Of a DNA stretch of 64,000 nucleotides, positions 34,490 through 46,848 are shown piece after piece. Under the pieces are notes generated by a model that saw nothing but the letters and a program-made list of their open reading frames with translations, had not been told where the DNA came from and searched no databases. The stretch is from contig ML996689.1 in NCBI GenBank assembly GCA_010356995.1, positions 709,228 to 773,227 on the forward strand, written 5' to 3'. This DNA comes from Trichodelitschia bisporula (lineage: Eukaryota > Ascomycota > Dothideomycetes > Phaeotrichales > Phaeotrichaceae). Every line of letters begins with the position of its first letter. Within the stretch, counting starts at the first letter, position 1. A program made the position numbers and the translations under genes.

Positions 34490-35792
34490 CTAGAAAGCAT
34501 CCTCCAGTTGGATTCCGCCCTTCACTGTGAAGGCACCGAAGTTACCCACCCGCTGGTCCCATCGGTCCGAAAGAACCTCCAGGATGTTCACGAGCTCCGC
34601 GCGGTGTTTGGAGCCCAGTTCTGTGTTGTAGAACATGTCTGCATCGCGTTTGTGTTTGGGCAGCATATGCGCTAAGAGGTAAAGATCCACAGCATTGCTC
34701 AACGTCTTGCCCAGTGCTGGTCGGACAGTAGCAGACTCGAAGATTGAGATACTCTCAAGTTGGCTCGAAAGCGAGCTCATCTCTTCTGGTGATGGGTGGT
34801 CTAGCATCTGCGTGGACTTCTTTACACTTACGGTATGGTTGGATCTTGGAGACATTGCCGTGTTGATGAGCAATATGCACATATTGCTAGATCGTGCCAG
34901 TTGGGATAGAGCGCGTAGTACTTCTGTGAGCTGGGCTTGTGCTGGGAGGCTTTAGCAAGCTCTGTCAGCATGCCGGCGCTTTACCTTGGACATAGTTTCT
35001 CTTCAGCAGCGGGTTGATCACTGATGTGATGTTGTCAATTACAAGCAACCCTTCCTTGGCAGCGGCCTCTCCAGGGAGATTTGTCATGTCGCTGGGGGAT
35101 GGCTCCAGCGGTGAGACTTCGTCAAACAACATTTCGTCTCCTTCATCTTCCGAGTCGGGGATTTCGAGCTGCTTATCAGTGGCAGCGTCATTCCTCAATT
35201 TCCGCAGGTCGTCCAATGCACTCTCTGTTTCTGTTTTCAGCTCATCCAGAGCTTCGAGCAGGCCTTCAATGTCGAAGACTCTCATGAGCTTCACTCTGTC
35301 GAGGATCTCATCCTCGGGTACGCGCTCCGTGGTAACTCCGGCATCCGTGTGCGTTTGTTTCGTTTCATCATGCTGCCCCATGTCTCTCAATCTCGAGAGA
35401 ACAACCTCTTGCAACCTAAACACATCAAACGTGCCAACCGAGTCGATAACAGTCGCCTGCACCTCCCTCCCGGACACGAGATGCTTAGCAATAAAATGCA
35501 GCGCCAGCTACCCCACAAAACGCCTATCAGCGATCTACCACATGCAAAGGGGGAAACCCAACGCCGCCGGACTAAATGCCCCGCGCAAAGACCGATCACC
35601 TACCAACGTCTTCCCCACCCCGCCCTCCCCACTGATGCAGCTCACCCGTCCGTACTCCAGCCCCCCATCCAGCGCGGCATCAACGGCGGCACACCCCGAG
35701 CCCAATCTCCTCCGCGTAGCGGATCCGGAATCGCTCCGTAGCACCTGCGACGCCAGGTGCGGGGATGCCGGTTCCGCCTCCGTCGTAGCCAT
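34490..35792 (-). CDS. Rad51-family (RecA-fold) recombination paralogue
   Basis: Three exons, 35792-35604, 35507-34985 and 34941-34490, give 387 aa. The RecA core has GCAAVDAALDGGLEYGRV, Walker A GEGGVGKT at residues 55-62, then LALHFIAKHLV, and Walker B LLVIDN at about 217-222 followed by a Rad51-like ALSQLARSSNMCILLINTA strand. Such paralogues help load or stabilise Rad51 on single-stranded DNA. The form (no N-terminal helix-hairpin-helix, early Walker A) suits the Rad51D/Rlp1/Rad57-like group; I cannot say which. The Walker A-B spacing of about 155 residues is far larger than usual because of a charged insert. The third intron is 43 nt, the shortest canonical one nearby. Divergent from the DUF1993 gene. 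Confidence 0.85.
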
Positions 35793-36535
35793 GGCTGCCC
35801 AATGGACCTATGTACCTGCAGGCGGATCGCTGCGGCGGCAGGCGGGCATGCTCCCCGCTTGGCGATGACGCTGGCACGGCTGAGGCGATTTGCTTGTTTT
35901 GATGTGCTGGTCGGATTAATACGAAATGCGATTTGAAGTTGCCAGGGAGGTATTGTGATTAATAAACGATTCTGAAGAACGTGGATGGCGGGGCGGCGAA
36001 GCGATGCACGACGGTTAAAGACGGGTTCGGCGTCATTGGCTGGTCATGGAAGTTCGGGAACACGAGGCGGTTTGACTTTGGCCCTGAAGGCCTTGGTGCC
36101 TGGGTTTCCTCCGCACAAATTTGAGGTTGGGAGTGCGGGGTCGGAGAAAAGTCTTGTTAAACTTCGGCAAGCGGTGAGATAATTTCGTCCGCCCTAGTTG
36201 TTCACCCTATCAACGCGGATACGCTGTTCCCCGCAGGAGGTCGTAAAGTCAAATCATGGTCTCAACTAGCACTCCCAAAGAGGAAAGCTATCGGTCAGCA
36301 ACATCCGTTTGTCAGCCGGTGGAACCCCATCGGTGAGTTCCTGCTTCTTCCGATATCGAAAGGCTATGCAGAAGGCTGGAGAACAATGTAGAGCTCGGTA
36401 CCCGATGGCCAGATAAATAGCCTAGTAATGCCTCCGGATTTAAGCATCCAACCTCAAGCATTCCAACTGCACCTCCAGTTCCATCAGCCCACCTCAAACT
36501 TTCAAAGCCCATTCCATTGTCCTCCAAACTTCATC
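35793..36535. other. divergent promoter region
   Basis: Upstream of the Rad51-paralogue gene (minus) and the DUF1993 gene (plus). AGATAAATA at 36411-36419 is TATA-like for the latter. Pyrimidine-rich from 36430. Confidence 0.5.
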
Positions 36536-37042
36536 ATGGTTTCACTCTACGACATCATCGTCCCGACCTACATCAATGGTCTGAAGAACCTCGCCCACAT
36601 CGTCAAGAAGGGTGAAGCCTGGGCCAAGGAGAACAACGTCGCCGAGACCGACATCACCAGCCTGCGCCTGCACCCCGACATGCTCCCCTTCACCTTCCAG
36701 ATCCAGTGCGCATCCAACGGCGCAAAGAACTTCGTGTCCCGCGCCCTCGGCGAGACGGTTGAATCGTGGGCGGACGATGAGACGACCTTTGCGGAGCTCC
36801 AGGCTCGCATCGCCAAGACGATCGCCTTGTTTGAGAGCCTGGATGCAAGCAAGTTCGATGGCCTCGAGACAAAGGAGGTTGTCATGACGATCAGAGGAGA
36901 GGAGCACAAGTTCACCGGCCTCACCTTCTGGCTGAGGTTTGCGCAGCCGAACTTCTTTTTCCACGTCACTACTGCCTACGACATTCTCCGGAACAAGGGC
37001 GTTCCCCTTGGGAAGCTGGACTACCTCCGTGGCGGTCTCTAG
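36536..37042 (+). CDS. DUF1993 family protein
   Basis: Single-exon gene of 168 aa, the usual family length when started at the ATG giving MVSLYDIIVPTYINGLKNL; an upstream in-frame ATG would add 39 atypical residues. DUF1993 proteins are four-helix-bundle proteins of the DinB-like fold with unknown function. Visible family features are LAHIVKKGEAWAKEN, LHPDMLPFTFQIQ and NFFFHVTTAYDILRNKGVPL. No signal peptide or membrane segment, so probably cytosolic. Codon use is strongly biased to C/G endings, which suggests good expression. Convergent with TAD1. Confidence 0.9.
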   Translation: MVSLYDIIVPTYINGLKNLAHIVKKGEAWAKENNVAETDITSLRLHPDMLPFTFQIQCASNGAKNFVSRALGETVESWADDETTFAELQARIAKTIALFESLDASKFDGLETKEVVMTIRGEEHKFTGLTFWLRFAQPNFFFHVTTAYDILRNKGVPLGKLDYLRGGL

Positions 37043-37288
37043 GTCCGATGGCTCAAGCTCCAGGATTGTGGCAGGTACCTTGGCGGGGTTTGAATTTGGT
37101 GAAGGAAAATATCTTGCTTGCCAGGGGACGATGTAATAGTCCTTAAAATAGCGCAATGAGATATGGCGACTGAAGCTGATGTCGTCTTCATTCCTACTAA
37201 AATGGTGACATCTGATTTAGCGTCTTGGTACGCAGTGACTCCGAAGTCGATTCTATGATCGTGAATTTTAAGCTCAAATCCGGCGTAT

Positions 37289-38736
37289 TTAAGCGCGCCT
37301 TCCGATGACACTTGGACCCTGCTCTCTTTCCCGAGGTCCAGCGGTACTTGGGCGGCCTAGTTCCAAGGTGAATGTATCATCTACGTTCCTAACCCAACCT
37401 TTAAGCGCATGTTCCTTGACGTCGTTCTTGACTCCCGCCCTTTCCGAAAGGATTCGATGGCTCTTGAAATCTCGATAGGACGCCTGGCTTAACGACTCAG
37501 CCAGGGAAGGGAGTGGTACCAAGGTTGCAACTTCAACAGCGGCTGCCCACATGCTCTTTCTACTTATGACGCTTGCACCTTGAGGATCGTACTGCTTCCG
37601 TCCCTGGAGAGTACCACCGACGAGAGTCTCTTGGGTATGTGGAGTGTAGACAGCGCTCACGTTACTGGGGACTAAACGCTGATCTTGAGAACCGCTCCGA
37701 CGGGAAAATGCGAACTCCAGGTCCGTGGTCCCAATTTCGAATGGGCGGAAGGCGTATCCCGAGTTCCACTGGCCAGTGATGCGACTATTCAACGCTGACA
37801 TACGGCCCGTGGGACCGAACGCCCGGACGACAGCTTCGGGGACGCATTGGGACTCGGGAAGAATGAGAGTATGGATGTATGCGTGATCCGGACGCACGAG
37901 TGTCGAGCAAACAGAACCCAGTAATGACGTGCACTGGTACATCGTTAGCTTGTCGGAGCAGGATTTGCTAAGTGTCTGTGGGGCGTCGGGTCGAGCTGAT
38001 CGCAGTGAGAACGTGTTCAACTTTTTGGTTATCCCATGCAGCCTACCGGGTTTGCGCCGCACGATACCCAGCTCCGAGAAGTATCCTCGCCCCCTCAACT
38101 CATCCTGACTGGTCTCCGCCCGTGGGACGTCAGACAGAGGGGGTAAGTGCCACGGAGTGGCATCCTCCTGAGAGCGCATGACTAGCTCCATGCTTGCATC
38201 ACCGCATGGTGCCTCGGAGCAGTACATATAAACTCGAACGTCCTCCAGGATTGAAAATGGTTGAGGGGACCCATCCCGCAGTTCATCAGGCGAGCACCGG
38301 CGGAGATATGCAGACGTTCCTGCGCCAGTTTTGGCTAGAATGGCGCATTCCTGGAGGAGAAAACGGTTGAAGGCTCGAACGGCAACGATCTCGGCATGCC
38401 AGTCGTGGAGGACTACGCCTTTTGCTCGCTCAACCTTTGATACTGGAAGGCACTTCATCCCGGTTCTGGACTGCGGTGAGTGACTGCTGGAAGCGCTATT
38501 ACGGACTCACCCAAGGGATACGCAAGTCATTGGGCCGTTGCCTTACTGAGTGTTCAGCTGGAGCCAAGCACGTCAAGATGGTTCAACTTACCTCTTGTCA
38601 GTACTATCCCACTCAAAGGCACCCATTCACGCACACCGTTTCCTCTGGGAAGCGGCTTCCGCTTCGCTGGCAACGTCTCGAAAGCACGTAGTACGCAACG
38701 TGCGACATCGTTTCCGGTTACGGCAAAGGACGCCAT
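37289..38736 (-). CDS. TAD1: tRNA-specific adenosine deaminase Tad1 (ADAT1)
   Basis: Deaminates A37 to inosine in eukaryotic tRNA-Ala. Exons 38736-38592, 38541-38511 (31 nt) and 38465-37289 give 450 aa. The N-terminus has PAKRKPLPRGNGVREWVPLS, then GPMTCVSLGTGMKCLPVSK across the short exon, as in other fungal Tad1. Zinc and catalytic residues: H82 and E84 in DWHAEI, C146 in SEAPCGDASM, and C228 in SKSCSDKL. The remaining region has the ADAR-type deaminase fold elements (ALNSRITGQWNSGYAF). The first intron uses an AAG acceptor four bases after a CAG that would break the frame. The long C-terminus is less conserved. It diverges from the NT-C2 gene across 684 bp. Confidence 0.9.
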
Positions 38737-39420
38737 ATCTCGCTAAATGGGCAGTAAGCCATCTGCGGGTCTACGATAGTTGATGCTATGAGGTTGAGCT
38801 CCTTTCTGCATCGGGCCGTCACAGCTTCCGTTGGCCTCGTGCGGGCGAGACTTGGGAAAGGTCCAAATCTCTCACTCCCTGGACATTGTTCCTGCTTCGG
38901 GATATTTGAGCATGGGAAATGATCTGTTCCTGCGCTCTGACAGGCTAGCCATCCCCTCTCAGCCTTGCAGTAAGGCTTACAATTTTAGCATGTGACAAGA
39001 TGCAAGATATCAAGATTATGATGTGATTGTCCCAACGTGGGAATTAACCCTATACCGACGATGTCGATCAATCTAGGTAGACGAATTGGCGTCTAGCCGG
39101 TACATGCATTTTGCATCTTAGTGTAAACATTCAACAGTACTGTAGCATGGTATTTACGGATGCGTATAATGTTGGATGTTGATGGGGAAGTTGCTGCATC
39201 ACTTTGAGCTTGGAGACTCGGACCCGGATGAACTGTCGCCGTGCCAAGCCTGGAGACATGTCAAGGAACATGGATGTTTCCAGCAGCCCGTCAGGCTAAC
39301 GAACGAATACAGGGGGTTGAGGGGAGCGTTCCAACCATGACGAACCTGGGGATACTACCCGAACTGCACCTGCCCGACGATTCACCGACACATGCGCGTC
39401 AGCTGGGGGAACCGTTCACC
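38737..39420. other. divergent promoter region (TAD1 / NT-C2 gene)
   Basis: AT-richer block at 38960-39200, nothing else recognised. Confidence 0.5.
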
Positions 39421-40797
39421 ATGCAAGCTTTTGGTGAGAGGGACCGCCGTAGCCCATGGCTAACTTTCGCCGGGCATCCGTCATTCTGGCACCCGAAGCG
39501 CTGACCGGGTTAACAGTGCCAAAGAACCGCAAGGTAAGAATGCTAGATCGCCTTCGTTCGCGCGCAGCTCGGCTGACTGTGACATCAGCCTAAGTTCGAG
39601 CTGCTGTTAAAGGTACGACTCCCACCGCGGATTCGCGCCCATCGCATTCGCACTGACCAGCGCGCTTTAGATCATCGACTTGAACAATGTTCCATACGTA
39701 ACAGGGAAATTCTTTATCAAATGGCAACTCCCGCAATCTACCGCTGCAGAACACCGGGGACGAACGCATGGGTTCAGCATCAAAGACCATCGGGTCACAT
39801 TCCATTACGAGCAGCGCATTCCCGTTCGCATGGTCATTGAAAAAAATGGCATGCTCCAAGAGACTCAGATCCAGTTTGAGGTGATGCACGAGGTCATGAA
39901 TGCCGGGAAAGCAGAACGAATATTGCTCGGTAATGTCAAGCTCAATCTTGCCGAGTATGTTGAGGCAAGCGAGCACGAGGGTGAAGATGCGGTTAGCAGG
40001 CGATACTTGTTGCAAGACAGCAAGATCAATAGCACAGTCAAGGTATATTGCAAGTCGAGCGCTTATACCAGGTCACTAATGCATTGGAAGATCACTCTCT
40101 ACACGAAGCAGGTGGAAGGAGATAGGAACTTCATACCGTAAGCACAAGCCGCTGCACCGTTTTCGACGGAACAGACGCTGACACGGGCAGACCGCCGCTG
40201 AAAACAGCTCCCGTATTCACCGGCATTGCCGGTTTGCGGGCCGGTGAACAGGGCGACTTGGAAGATGCTGGCTGTACGTAGCCTTATGTTGCAGTTGGAT
40301 TAAGCTGATTTGTTTTAGCCGTCCCTACTATGCAAAGCAAGACGAGGGAAACCGGCGATGAGCTCCGCGACTTATATGCCAGGACTCTTGCCGCACAGTG
40401 GACCTGCCAACCTGGGGAGCTTAGCGCGGACAAATGCATCGAGGATATATTTGCGGGCGGCGACGGATGGGGAAGCAAGGTCGGTGGATCGGACGGCGGC
40501 GTTCGATTTGAAGGCGGAGGGCCCAGAGATGACATCCTCAGCGATAGCGAGGTGCGCCCGAGAAGCAAGCGAGGCAACAACTGGTCATCGGGAAGGAGAC
40601 ATGATATCCGAAAGGTGTCTCGCGAAAGCTTGAGCAACAGGCGGGATGATCTTGACATGCACAGCGTGCCTCGGGCGCGAGCGAGTTTCGAGCAACAAGC
40701 CCAGCACTCGAACTCCGACCCTCGAATACTGAACCTGGAAGTGGACGAATTCGACGTCAGGGAGGATCTTCGTAGCTGGAAGAGTGTCATAGGATAG
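39421..40797 (+). CDS. NT-C2 (EEIG1/EHBP1 N-terminal C2) domain protein
   Basis: Six exons: 39421-39433, 39517-39533, 39589-39612, 39671-40137, 40191-40273 and 40319-40797, giving 360 aa. The first three exons are 13, 17 and 24 nt and splice to MQAFVPKNRKPKFELLLKII, the conserved fungal start of this family. Residues 10-175 are the C2-type beta sandwich (NNVPYVTGKFFIKWQLPQS, EHRGRTH, VKLNLAEYVE, MHWKITLYTK). The C-terminal half is disordered, Ser/Arg/Asp-rich. NT-C2 domains bind lipids and link membranes or organelles to actin in animals (EHBP1); the fungal function is not known. Without the microexons the conserved N-terminus would be lost. Confidence 0.85.
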
Positions 40798-41018
40798 TCT
40801 ACCTTGTTAAACAATGCATAAATTGATGTTGCGTACTTCTTACTGTATGCCTGAGGCTTAAGCCTTCAACCTATAAGATCTGAAGCTAGTGCCGGATTGT
40901 CGGGAGCTAAGGGCTCGCAGGCCTGACATAGCGCCAAGCATGTGAACTGGAAAAAAGTGGAAGTTCAGCCACGAGAAGCAACAGCATTCATCAGCCATCC
41001 CGCCTTTCAGGACTTTAC

Positions 41019-43705
41019 ATGACGACGCGCACCATTCCCGGCGCCTTCGTCTGCCTACAATGCCGACTTCGACATCTCCGTCCTCGTGAGTTCCGGGCAC
41101 CGTTTGAAGCCTTCCGGCAGGCCGGTCCCCGTCACCTCCGGTTCGCATCCTCCCAACCAGACGCCGCCCCAGATGCGAAGCCTCCTTCACCCCCAGAGCT
41201 CAAACCGAAACGCCCGCGGAAGCCGAGGAAGAAGTCAGCTCCGCCGCCAGACAATACCGAAGGAAGTCCAGCTGGGGTCGCAGTACTAGATGCTGGAGGA
41301 ACGCAGGAGACACCGCACGTCGATGGAACCAACGAGGCCGGCGTCGGCAGTGTTCTAGGATCGAACCGCGATGCTATTTTGGGATACCTTAAGGACAAAG
41401 GTGGTGGACCAAGTGAGGATGCAACATATGAGATGATCGACAAGCTATTGTCAAGTCATACACAAACTGTTCCCGGACATATATCCCAGCAGGAATATCT
41501 CGATATGGTGAAAGACTTGAAGGAGGGCTTCACAAATAAGCAGTTGCAAAAGTACGCTTCACGAAAAGATGCTCAGGAACTCTCTGCGAATCTGAAAGGG
41601 CCTATATGGGTCCCCTTTACCGCATCGAAGTGGAAGCCGAAATCGAAAGAATCTTATGCCGACAGGATCATCAAGCGGTGCTGGGGCTTGACCGTGGACG
41701 ATCAGGGTGACCTGGGCCATATTGATGTTCCCTTGAAACATTTCGAGCACGGGTTGCTGAGCGTTGGATGTATGTTCATGGACCCTGACTTGCGACATTT
41801 CATTAACGCCGTGCAGCGCCTTCGGACATCGAGCAGCTTTCAGCAAGAAAGAATGTCCAAATTGAAGCTACTGGAGATAAGTTGAGAATCATTGGCACTC
41901 ATGGAGCTGCGGAGGATGCGATGGCAGCTCTCACAGAATTGAGGTCGACGATAATCAACAAAACGGTTTGGATCAATCATCTTTTTCCACTACGAACCAG
42001 GATTCCTAACCGTCCTCACGTATCGTCTCGGGATCTGAAAGCGGTGGGCGACTTGACTGGCAGCACAATTACGGCCACACCCGCCCCGCATATTTATGTC
42101 ATTCGGTCGACCAACGAAACTGACTGGTACGATGCGAGGCGAGCTCTAGTAGCTCTCATGTCACCGATGCACCTGTCGACAACTGCTACCCTTGCCGACA
42201 TCCAGGACACATCCAAGCTTTCATTGACGAACTTCTCGATGTTCCAGTATTTGCCATTTCGGTACCGAAGTTCTAAATGGTTTCGCATCGCTTCTCCTGT
42301 CCCGAGGGTCGATGGGGCCTCGACTAAGTCTGACGAGGAAACTATAGAAAGCAAGGCAGATCCCGTGGTCCCGCCTGGGCTCAGAAATGGCGTCGACTCC
42401 GCGCTCAATCGTGGCCCAGTCATTTCGCGGCTTACGGATTTGTTAGGAACCAAGGGGGTGCGCAATTCAGTCCGATTTGGTTCTGTATTGCATACCGGAG
42501 CGGCAAATGACATCCTTGAATCCGTTCAAGCGCCGGACCAGAAGTTTAACGTCATGAATATCTTCGCGCAAGCGATCCCGGGCTTGTCTCGTGTCCTTCC
42601 GTACCTCAAACTCCGGGAAGACAAGCACAAGACGCAAATGGATGTTCTGTCCTTTACCCTTTTTCCGAGCAAGAAGCCGCCGAAGGATGGATCCGTCCCC
42701 ACGACCATAAAAGTGTACCCCCGAGTATGCGTGGAGTTCTTCGTCAGCGGCTTTGGACAGCCTCAGCAAGTCGTAGAGTTTTCACGAATCTGCGCTGTTG
42801 CCGACCACGCAACGTATGTCTGCACGCCCGCACGCGCGGTTGACATGGAGCTCGCAACGACGGCCACGTCAACTATTGTGGAAGACCTTAAGACTGCCTC
42901 CCCGGCTGTGCGCGACTTCGTGGAGCAGACCAAAGCCAACATCATTGGCGGTGGGCTGCTGCGCGCCCCACATGCTGTTTCCCTCCCGATCATTGCCAGC
43001 CCCGGTAAGGATGACATCGAGGTCGAGTACATGTTCACCAGCGTAGAGCACCAGGAGATCGTGCCTCTAAAGTTTGAAGGCTTTCCCGTGTCCTACACCA
43101 GCATGACGGCTGGTAATCTGGGCGGACGACAGAGCGGACTCAGTTTACGGATGCCCGGGGCTGGTGAATACGGCGATGGAAAGACGCGGGGCGAATTCAT
43201 TGAGGCTGCTTTCAAGTTGCAGCATCTAATCGATGAGGCTGCTCACGGCCGGCTGGCCGAACCACCGGGGTTGATACGATCTCTGCCTGTTGAGGGGCTG
43301 CCGACGACCACGGAGTGGGTGACCAAGGCTAAACGGGCTCGTCCGGTTTTCACCCCATTTGTCAAGACTTCGAGGGGGGAGTCACCGTCGGAAGTAGTTT
43401 TCAGATCGATATTGAAGTCGACTGCTATGACCGGAGCCGGTGATGCAGAGCCGGTCGTAGCTTCCGAGGCTGCAGTTGGTTCTGCTGACAATTCGCTTCC
43501 CGAGCGGAGTGCGGTCAACGCGGAAACCGGCGACACACCTAGAACCGATGAAATTGAAGCTAGGAATGGCGTCGGAGTTGAAGGAAACGGAAAGGACGGT
43601 GATGGACCTGCCACCATGGAGGGAACACGACCCGAAGATCGCTCGGGAGTCAATGATGATATGGAGCATGGGGGTGACAGCACTGGACTGAAGCAGACAG
43701 GCTGA
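41019..43705 (+). CDS. SLS1: mitochondrial inner-membrane-bound regulator Sls1
   Basis: Couples mitochondrial transcription and translation on the matrix face of the inner membrane; needed for expression of mtDNA-encoded subunits in yeast. Two exons, 41019-41769 and 41817-43705, give 879 aa. The N-terminus is Arg-rich and low in acids (MTTRTIPGAFVCLQCRLRHL), a probable matrix presequence, followed by a Pro/Lys linker. WGLTVDDQGDLGHIDVPLK is a strong fungal Sls1 signature. Across the intron the frame continues as DIEQLSARKNVQIEATGDKL, then RIIGTHGAAEDAMAALTEL, which is KH-like. A long mixed region ends in an acidic Glu/Asp/Gly-rich tail (from about residue 770) with no homology I know. Closest membrane segment not evident; peripheral attachment is possible. 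Confidence 0.88.
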
Positions 43706-44867
43706 AGGTCTATCTGTCTTGTATATAATTATGTATCAGTACAGGAATACCCTCCGCTTATCGGAACCTAATGACGATTGGATCGAGACTCGCTGGCCGA
43801 ATCTGTCGTTTGGGCTTAGGGCTGATGAACGGCTACGGAATTCACTACATTTCGGGCCGAGCACTAGGCATTCGGCATGACGTGCTCGGAATGCCAATGA
43901 GCCTGATAGACGGCGATTGTCGGAGGTTGAGGCCGTCCCCGCGATCGCAGGTCCAGCCTTCTTGCCAAGTGCTGTCGCCAAGAAATGATATCATATTGTC
44001 TCGGGACCACAGGCCTGGGGAAGCTGAGAGCTGCAAGACTGTGGAGAAGTGAAACAGATGAGAATTCTCTCCAACCCAGGCTTCTTAACGGGCTTTCTGA
44101 GTGCCGCCACGTACATCAAGTCACGGGAAAACAGGAAATCTCGGCGGGCGCAAGACAGGTTAACAGCCCAACCCCAAACCAGCGTTGAAGCCATGACGGA
44201 CGCGCAGATCACGAATCTGTGGCGCGACGACGTTTCTTGCGCCGCATTTTTGGTCGCTGTTGGGAAGGGATCGGCGGGTTTTGAGAGCGGGTAAAGGATC
44301 TGGGCGTCACTTGTTCATCGCAGGAAGGGCGATTGATGAGCGACTATCGCAATTGCAGACAAGGCTGGACCCTTGATAAGCGGCATAAGCTTTTTTGAGG
44401 TCGGCGACTTTCCAACGTTAGCCCGTGCTTTGCTCAGCCTTTGGAAGCGGGTCTGGGGAAGGGCGAAAGATGCGGTACGGTAGGTCCCCGCTTTAAAGCG
44501 GACGCGGCTGGTGATCAGGCTTTGTCATTTGGCATGATCAAGTGGAATCTCAAGGGCCATTCCCCGCGTTGTTGCGGGTGGTCGCGGTGCTGTGGCCGAC
44601 GCTTCCGCGGCCATCTGACGTCACTTCATATCCTGGAACGTACGCACCTGCGCTTCTCCGTTCGTGACGGCCATTGCACACCACAATCAACTCCTACACC
44701 TTCCGTTTCACCGTTCTCACATACACCCCGCCATCCTCCCCCCTCCTCTTAATTCGCAAAGTATCCTCACCATAGCCTCCCTTGTCGAATATCGTACCGA
44801 CTCTCCATTCCATCGCCATCTTCATTCTTCCCCCATACTCCGTCACCGACGGACAAAGCTTAACACA
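43706..44867. other. 1.2-kb intergenic region
   Basis: 3' flank of SLS1 and promoter of the four-helix protein; pyrimidine-rich from about 44690. No gene recognised. Confidence 0.5.
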
Positions 44868-45892
44868 ATGACGGTGATATGGGGACTCGACCTCAAGGAG
44901 ATACAATGGAGCAAGTTCAAGAACTCCAACATGTGGAATAACATGTACTATCGCCGTCGCACCAAGTTCGGCGTCTACCAGCTCGCGATGATCCTGTGCG
45001 TGGTGTCCGAGTCACTGGGCACCGACGCCCTTTCCCGTAAGCAAAGCACCCGAATCCCACTCACGCGCACCCTAGCCCATTCCAGGCTCGTCACTACACC
45101 AGTAGAACTAACCCCTGCCCCCTCACATAGAATACCTCGACCAGAAGAGGTTGGTAGCAGCCACCCTCCCGCGCCTGCCGAATGGCGAGCCAGTGAGGGA
45201 GTACAACCGCGACATCGTCGGCAGCTTCAGCTACAACATCTTCGCCGGCGTCTTCGTGGCGACCATCTTCGGCGCCGCCTTCTTCTTCGATCTCTTCTGG
45301 CCCGAGCGCCGTGAGTCCAAAGCCGTCAAGCTAGCGTGGCGCATCTGCTCCGTGCTCGCCAGCATCTTCGCCCTCTCCAGCGCCATAAACCTAACCGTCA
45401 TCCTCGTCACCCGCCGTGCGCGCCTCTCCACCCCCTCCATGGAGAAAGCAATCACCGTCAAACCCGCGCTCACGTACCGCAAGAACGGAGAGGCCGTTGC
45501 ATCTGTCGTGCTCATCTGGCTCGGGTGGTTGGCCACCGTCTGGGCGTGAGTGTCGCCCCCCCTGAGCGTCTCGGCTGCTCATCCGAAGCTAACTGGGTGC
45601 CAGCACCGTCCTGATGTGGCGATGCATCTCCCACATTGACCGCTATGGACCCTTCTCCAAGCATGCCCGCCCAATGGAGCCGAAGCCCACAGACCATGCC
45701 GCCAGGCTCAGTGATGACGTCCCCGTCGCCAGCGAGTCAAACCCGCATACCCACGAGGCGCAGCCCGAGCTCGCGAAACCAACGGAGGCTGCGAGACCTG
45801 GCGAGGGGGTGAGGGTGGCAGACAATGGGTATGCGCATCAGCCCAATAGCTCGCTGAACAGGCATGCAACTGCACATCACCCTGGGTACTAA
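44868..45892 (+). CDS. four-helix membrane protein of unknown function
   Basis: Three exons, 44868-45036, 45131-45545 and 45604-45892, give 290 aa. Four hydrophobic segments are visible: YQLAMILCVVSESLG (about 38-52), FSYNIFAGVFVATIFGAAFF, RICSVLASIFALSSAINLTV, and SVVLIWLGWLATVWATVLM, the last completed across the second intron. Short charged loops and a 75-residue polar Pro/Glu/His tail follow. The N-terminus contains MWNNMYYRRRTKFGVYQ. The arrangement resembles small fungal MARVEL- or SUR7-like membrane proteins, but I see no diagnostic motif, so no function is given. The ATG lies in a good context after a pyrimidine-rich leader. Confidence 0.75.
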
Positions 45893-46848
45893 ACAGGGCG
45901 CTGTAGGGACCAAAGTCATTACGTGACGCCAGCATCCACCGCGCTTCCTGAGAGTACGGACAACGCCGGCGGACACTAATTATAATTCTGCATTGCGACG
46001 ATCATATCTGCTCAGGGAGGTTTGCGCAGGGAGTCCGGAGTTTGGATAGCAGTGCTGGAGCGATTCGACGAAAACCGCAAAATTGAATTGTTTGACGGGA
46101 ATTCCGAACCCACGAAGTGCTGCAGTAACCTGAAGCTGCGAATTGGTTCCGACATCCGTTCGTTGTGTGGGTGAATTTTTTTTCGTGGGGCGGACGGATC
46201 GGGGCTGGCGTGGTAGCCGTCACCGTTGGCCACGTACATGCGCACCTTCGTTGGGGACGCACTTCGCTGTGCATATCTGCATCCTGCACGTCCAACATAT
46301 AGGGTTTTCCGGGGTTGAAGCTTTCGTTGCGGTGAGTGGAAGGCTTTTTTTTTCGCCCCAAGTAGCGGTGGATTATGCCATTGCGCGAGCGAGTTAGTGG
46401 TTGTTCCTGCGATCGTGTACATTCGCCGTAGGAGCTGCCGCGGTTATGTTTTAATGTCTTTTCCCTGTCTAGTTGGTGTGCTTTCAGCATACACTACTGG
46501 GTCCATCAGTAGGGTATCTTTGGGACTTGTAGCTGTGAAGTGACATGATGAGTGTTTGTTCAATTGGGTACCTCAGACTGCAAACCTGTCGGCCAGTCAG
46601 GGTTAGAAAGCCGGCAGAGATTTCACCAAAAGGGAGGGACATGAAGCTCTAGTTGTAAGTCTTTAGTTGATAAACCTGCGAGCACAAAGATGTGCGGCTG
46701 GCCTCGCTTTGTTGTCCTCAATAGGCTTTGCTCAAAATACGCTCCTGCTCCAAAGGCTGTACACTGAACCGACGAGTACTCTGCACGCTCGCAATACGAG
46801 GGCATTCAGGCAGCGTTGATCGTCGCAAGGAAGGTCGCATAGGCCGCA
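45893..46848. other. convergent intergenic region
   Basis: Lies between the 3' ends of the four-helix protein gene and ARPC5. It has homopolymer T runs near 46173 and 46345 and no gene. Confidence 0.55.
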
